Assembly (NCBI GenBank): GCA_002505405.1
Contig: DAVD01000027.1
Location: 5,017 to 69,016 of the forward strand
Direction of reading: 5' to 3'
DNA: 64,000 nucleotides
From: Candidatus Poseidonia alphae
GTDB taxonomy: Archaea; Thermoplasmatota; Poseidoniia; Poseidoniales; Poseidoniaceae
In this document: one piece after another, positions 63,443 to 64,000 of the stretch
Numbering within the stretch: the stretch's first letter is position 1
Layout of the letters: the number at the start of each line of letters is the position of its first letter
Translations under genes and position numbers: made by a program
Notes under the pieces: generated by a model
Database searches by the model: none
The model's input: only the letters and a program-made list of their open reading frames with translations
Told to the model about the DNA's origin: nothing

Positions 63443-64000
63443 ATGCCTAGGTTTACCATGGCGCAACATCCTAATCTTGAGAACAAACGCCCCGCTAGTT
63501 CCATCTCAGTTGTCTTCTTGCTGGTTTTATCCTCCCTCGTGGCATTAAGCGCTCCAAGTGTTTCTGCGGTTGGACCAAACCAGAACGACCTCAATTCTGG
63601 TGGTGATTTACCGGATAATACGACGGTGAACATCACGAATTACATCTTCTCAGGCTCCTACAACGGAAACGGTGAACTTGACTACGGGGACGATTCAGAT
63701 TACCTGAAAGTTGCATTGTCCGCAACTCAAGGACTCTCAGCCTCACTTTCATTCCCGTCGACGACGACCTTTTCAAATGGAACAACCGTCACCAATGATT
63801 TTGACCTTCTGTTTTTCGATTCCTCGCTGAATTATTTGGATGATTCGTACGCTTACAATCCTGAGACGCTCACAACAAATACCACTGGGTCCACCGGAGG
63901 AATGGTCTACATCCAAATTTACCGATATGCCGGTGCAGGTACTTGGAATCTTACCTTGAACAAATTCACCGTCAGTAGCGGCACAGGAGGTAATGGTACC
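63443..64000 (+). CDS. Secreted protein, partial (runs off the window)
   Basis: At least 186 residues, open to the end. A signal peptide is clear: residues about 21-44 (SISVVFLLVLSSLVALSAPS, then VSA). Then come DxxSGGDLPDNT, a GELDYGDDSDYLKVALSA stretch and later NTTGSTGGMVYIQIYRYAGAGTWNLTL. This resembles pre-peptidase C-terminal (PPC)-type beta-sandwich domains of secreted proteins. The internal ATG at 63458 is an alternative start. Likely another large surface or exported protein as at 11-23 and 28-32 kb. Confidence 0.75.
   Translation, partial: MPRFTMAQHPNLENKRPASSISVVFLLVLSSLVALSAPSVSAVGPNQNDLNSGGDLPDNTTVNITNYIFSGSYNGNGELDYGDDSDYLKVALSATQGLSASLSFPSTTTFSNGTTVTNDFDLLFFDSSLNYLDDSYAYNPETLTTNTTGSTGGMVYIQIYRYAGAGTWNLTLNKFTVSSGTGGNGT

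Overview
This window looks like a stretch of a marine planktonic archaeal chromosome, most consistent with Marine Group II (Candidatus Poseidoniales, Thermoplasmatota). The RNA polymerase genes are archaeal: separate A' and A'' subunits, an unsplit B subunit, an H/Rpb5 subunit and L30e downstream. There are tRNAs without an encoded CCA, an RNase P Pop5-like protein, very large calcium-repeat surface proteins, and aerobic-heterotroph enzymes of bacterial or eukaryotic flavour. The taxonomic call is an inference from gene content. The genome is compact, with many ATGA/TGATG overlaps and 3' ends that overlap convergently by 4-16 bases.

Layout. 0.2-4 kb: eukaryote-like class Ia ribonucleotide reductase (small then large subunit) and a 3'-truncated small membrane gene. 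4-10 kb (minus): a complete branched-chain-type 2-oxoacid dehydrogenase operon (lipA, E1 alpha, E1 beta, E2, E3). 10-11 kb: a pteridine-reductase-like SDR and tRNA-Leu(UAA). 11-23 kb: two huge secreted, membrane-anchored proteins of 991 and about 2971 residues; the second has calcium-type repeats, a transglutaminase-like domain and a DUF4129-like tail. 23-26.5 kb: an XPD/DinG-like Fe-S helicase, a hairpin-rich 300-base non-coding segment and a ribbon-helix-helix regulator. 26.6-32.2 kb: a TerB-like protein, glutamate dehydrogenase, a small membrane protein and a third large surface protein. 32.3-41.8 kb (minus): L30e and the RNA polymerase operon H-B-A'-A'', then tRNA-Lys(UUU). 42-47 kb: a methyltransferase/biotin-ligase fusion, Pop5-like protein, membrane proteins, an FtsZ-family GTPase and a TPR protein. 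47.3-53.2 kb: a five-gene respiratory cluster with Rieske protein, cytochrome b, and a cytochrome b C-terminal half fused to an HdrD-type CCG Fe-S protein. 53.2-58.8 kb (minus): an operon of asparagine synthetase, proteobacterial-type glutamate-cysteine ligase, saccharopine-dehydrogenase-like protein, a membrane protein, a ferredoxin and small membrane proteins. 58.8-63.1 kb: a polyprenol-kinase-like protein, MeaB, the methylmalonyl-CoA mutase B12 subunit and divergent acyl-CoA carboxylase genes. The window ends inside another secreted protein.

How it fits together. The branched-chain dehydrogenase, the biotin-dependent carboxylase (with the biotin ligase at 42-43.4 kb), the B12-dependent mutase subunit and its MeaB chaperone form most of a route from valine/isoleucine via propionyl-CoA to succinyl-CoA. 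With glutamate dehydrogenase and an aerobic-type quinol-oxidising complex this suggests an amino-acid-using aerobic heterotroph. The most unusual items are: the Rieske/cytochrome b/HdrD fusion complex; an N-terminal module shared by RNA polymerase subunits A'' and H; the PrmC-like/BirA fusion; the AsnB-GshA operon; and the multi-hairpin non-coding segment at 25.75-26.05 kb.
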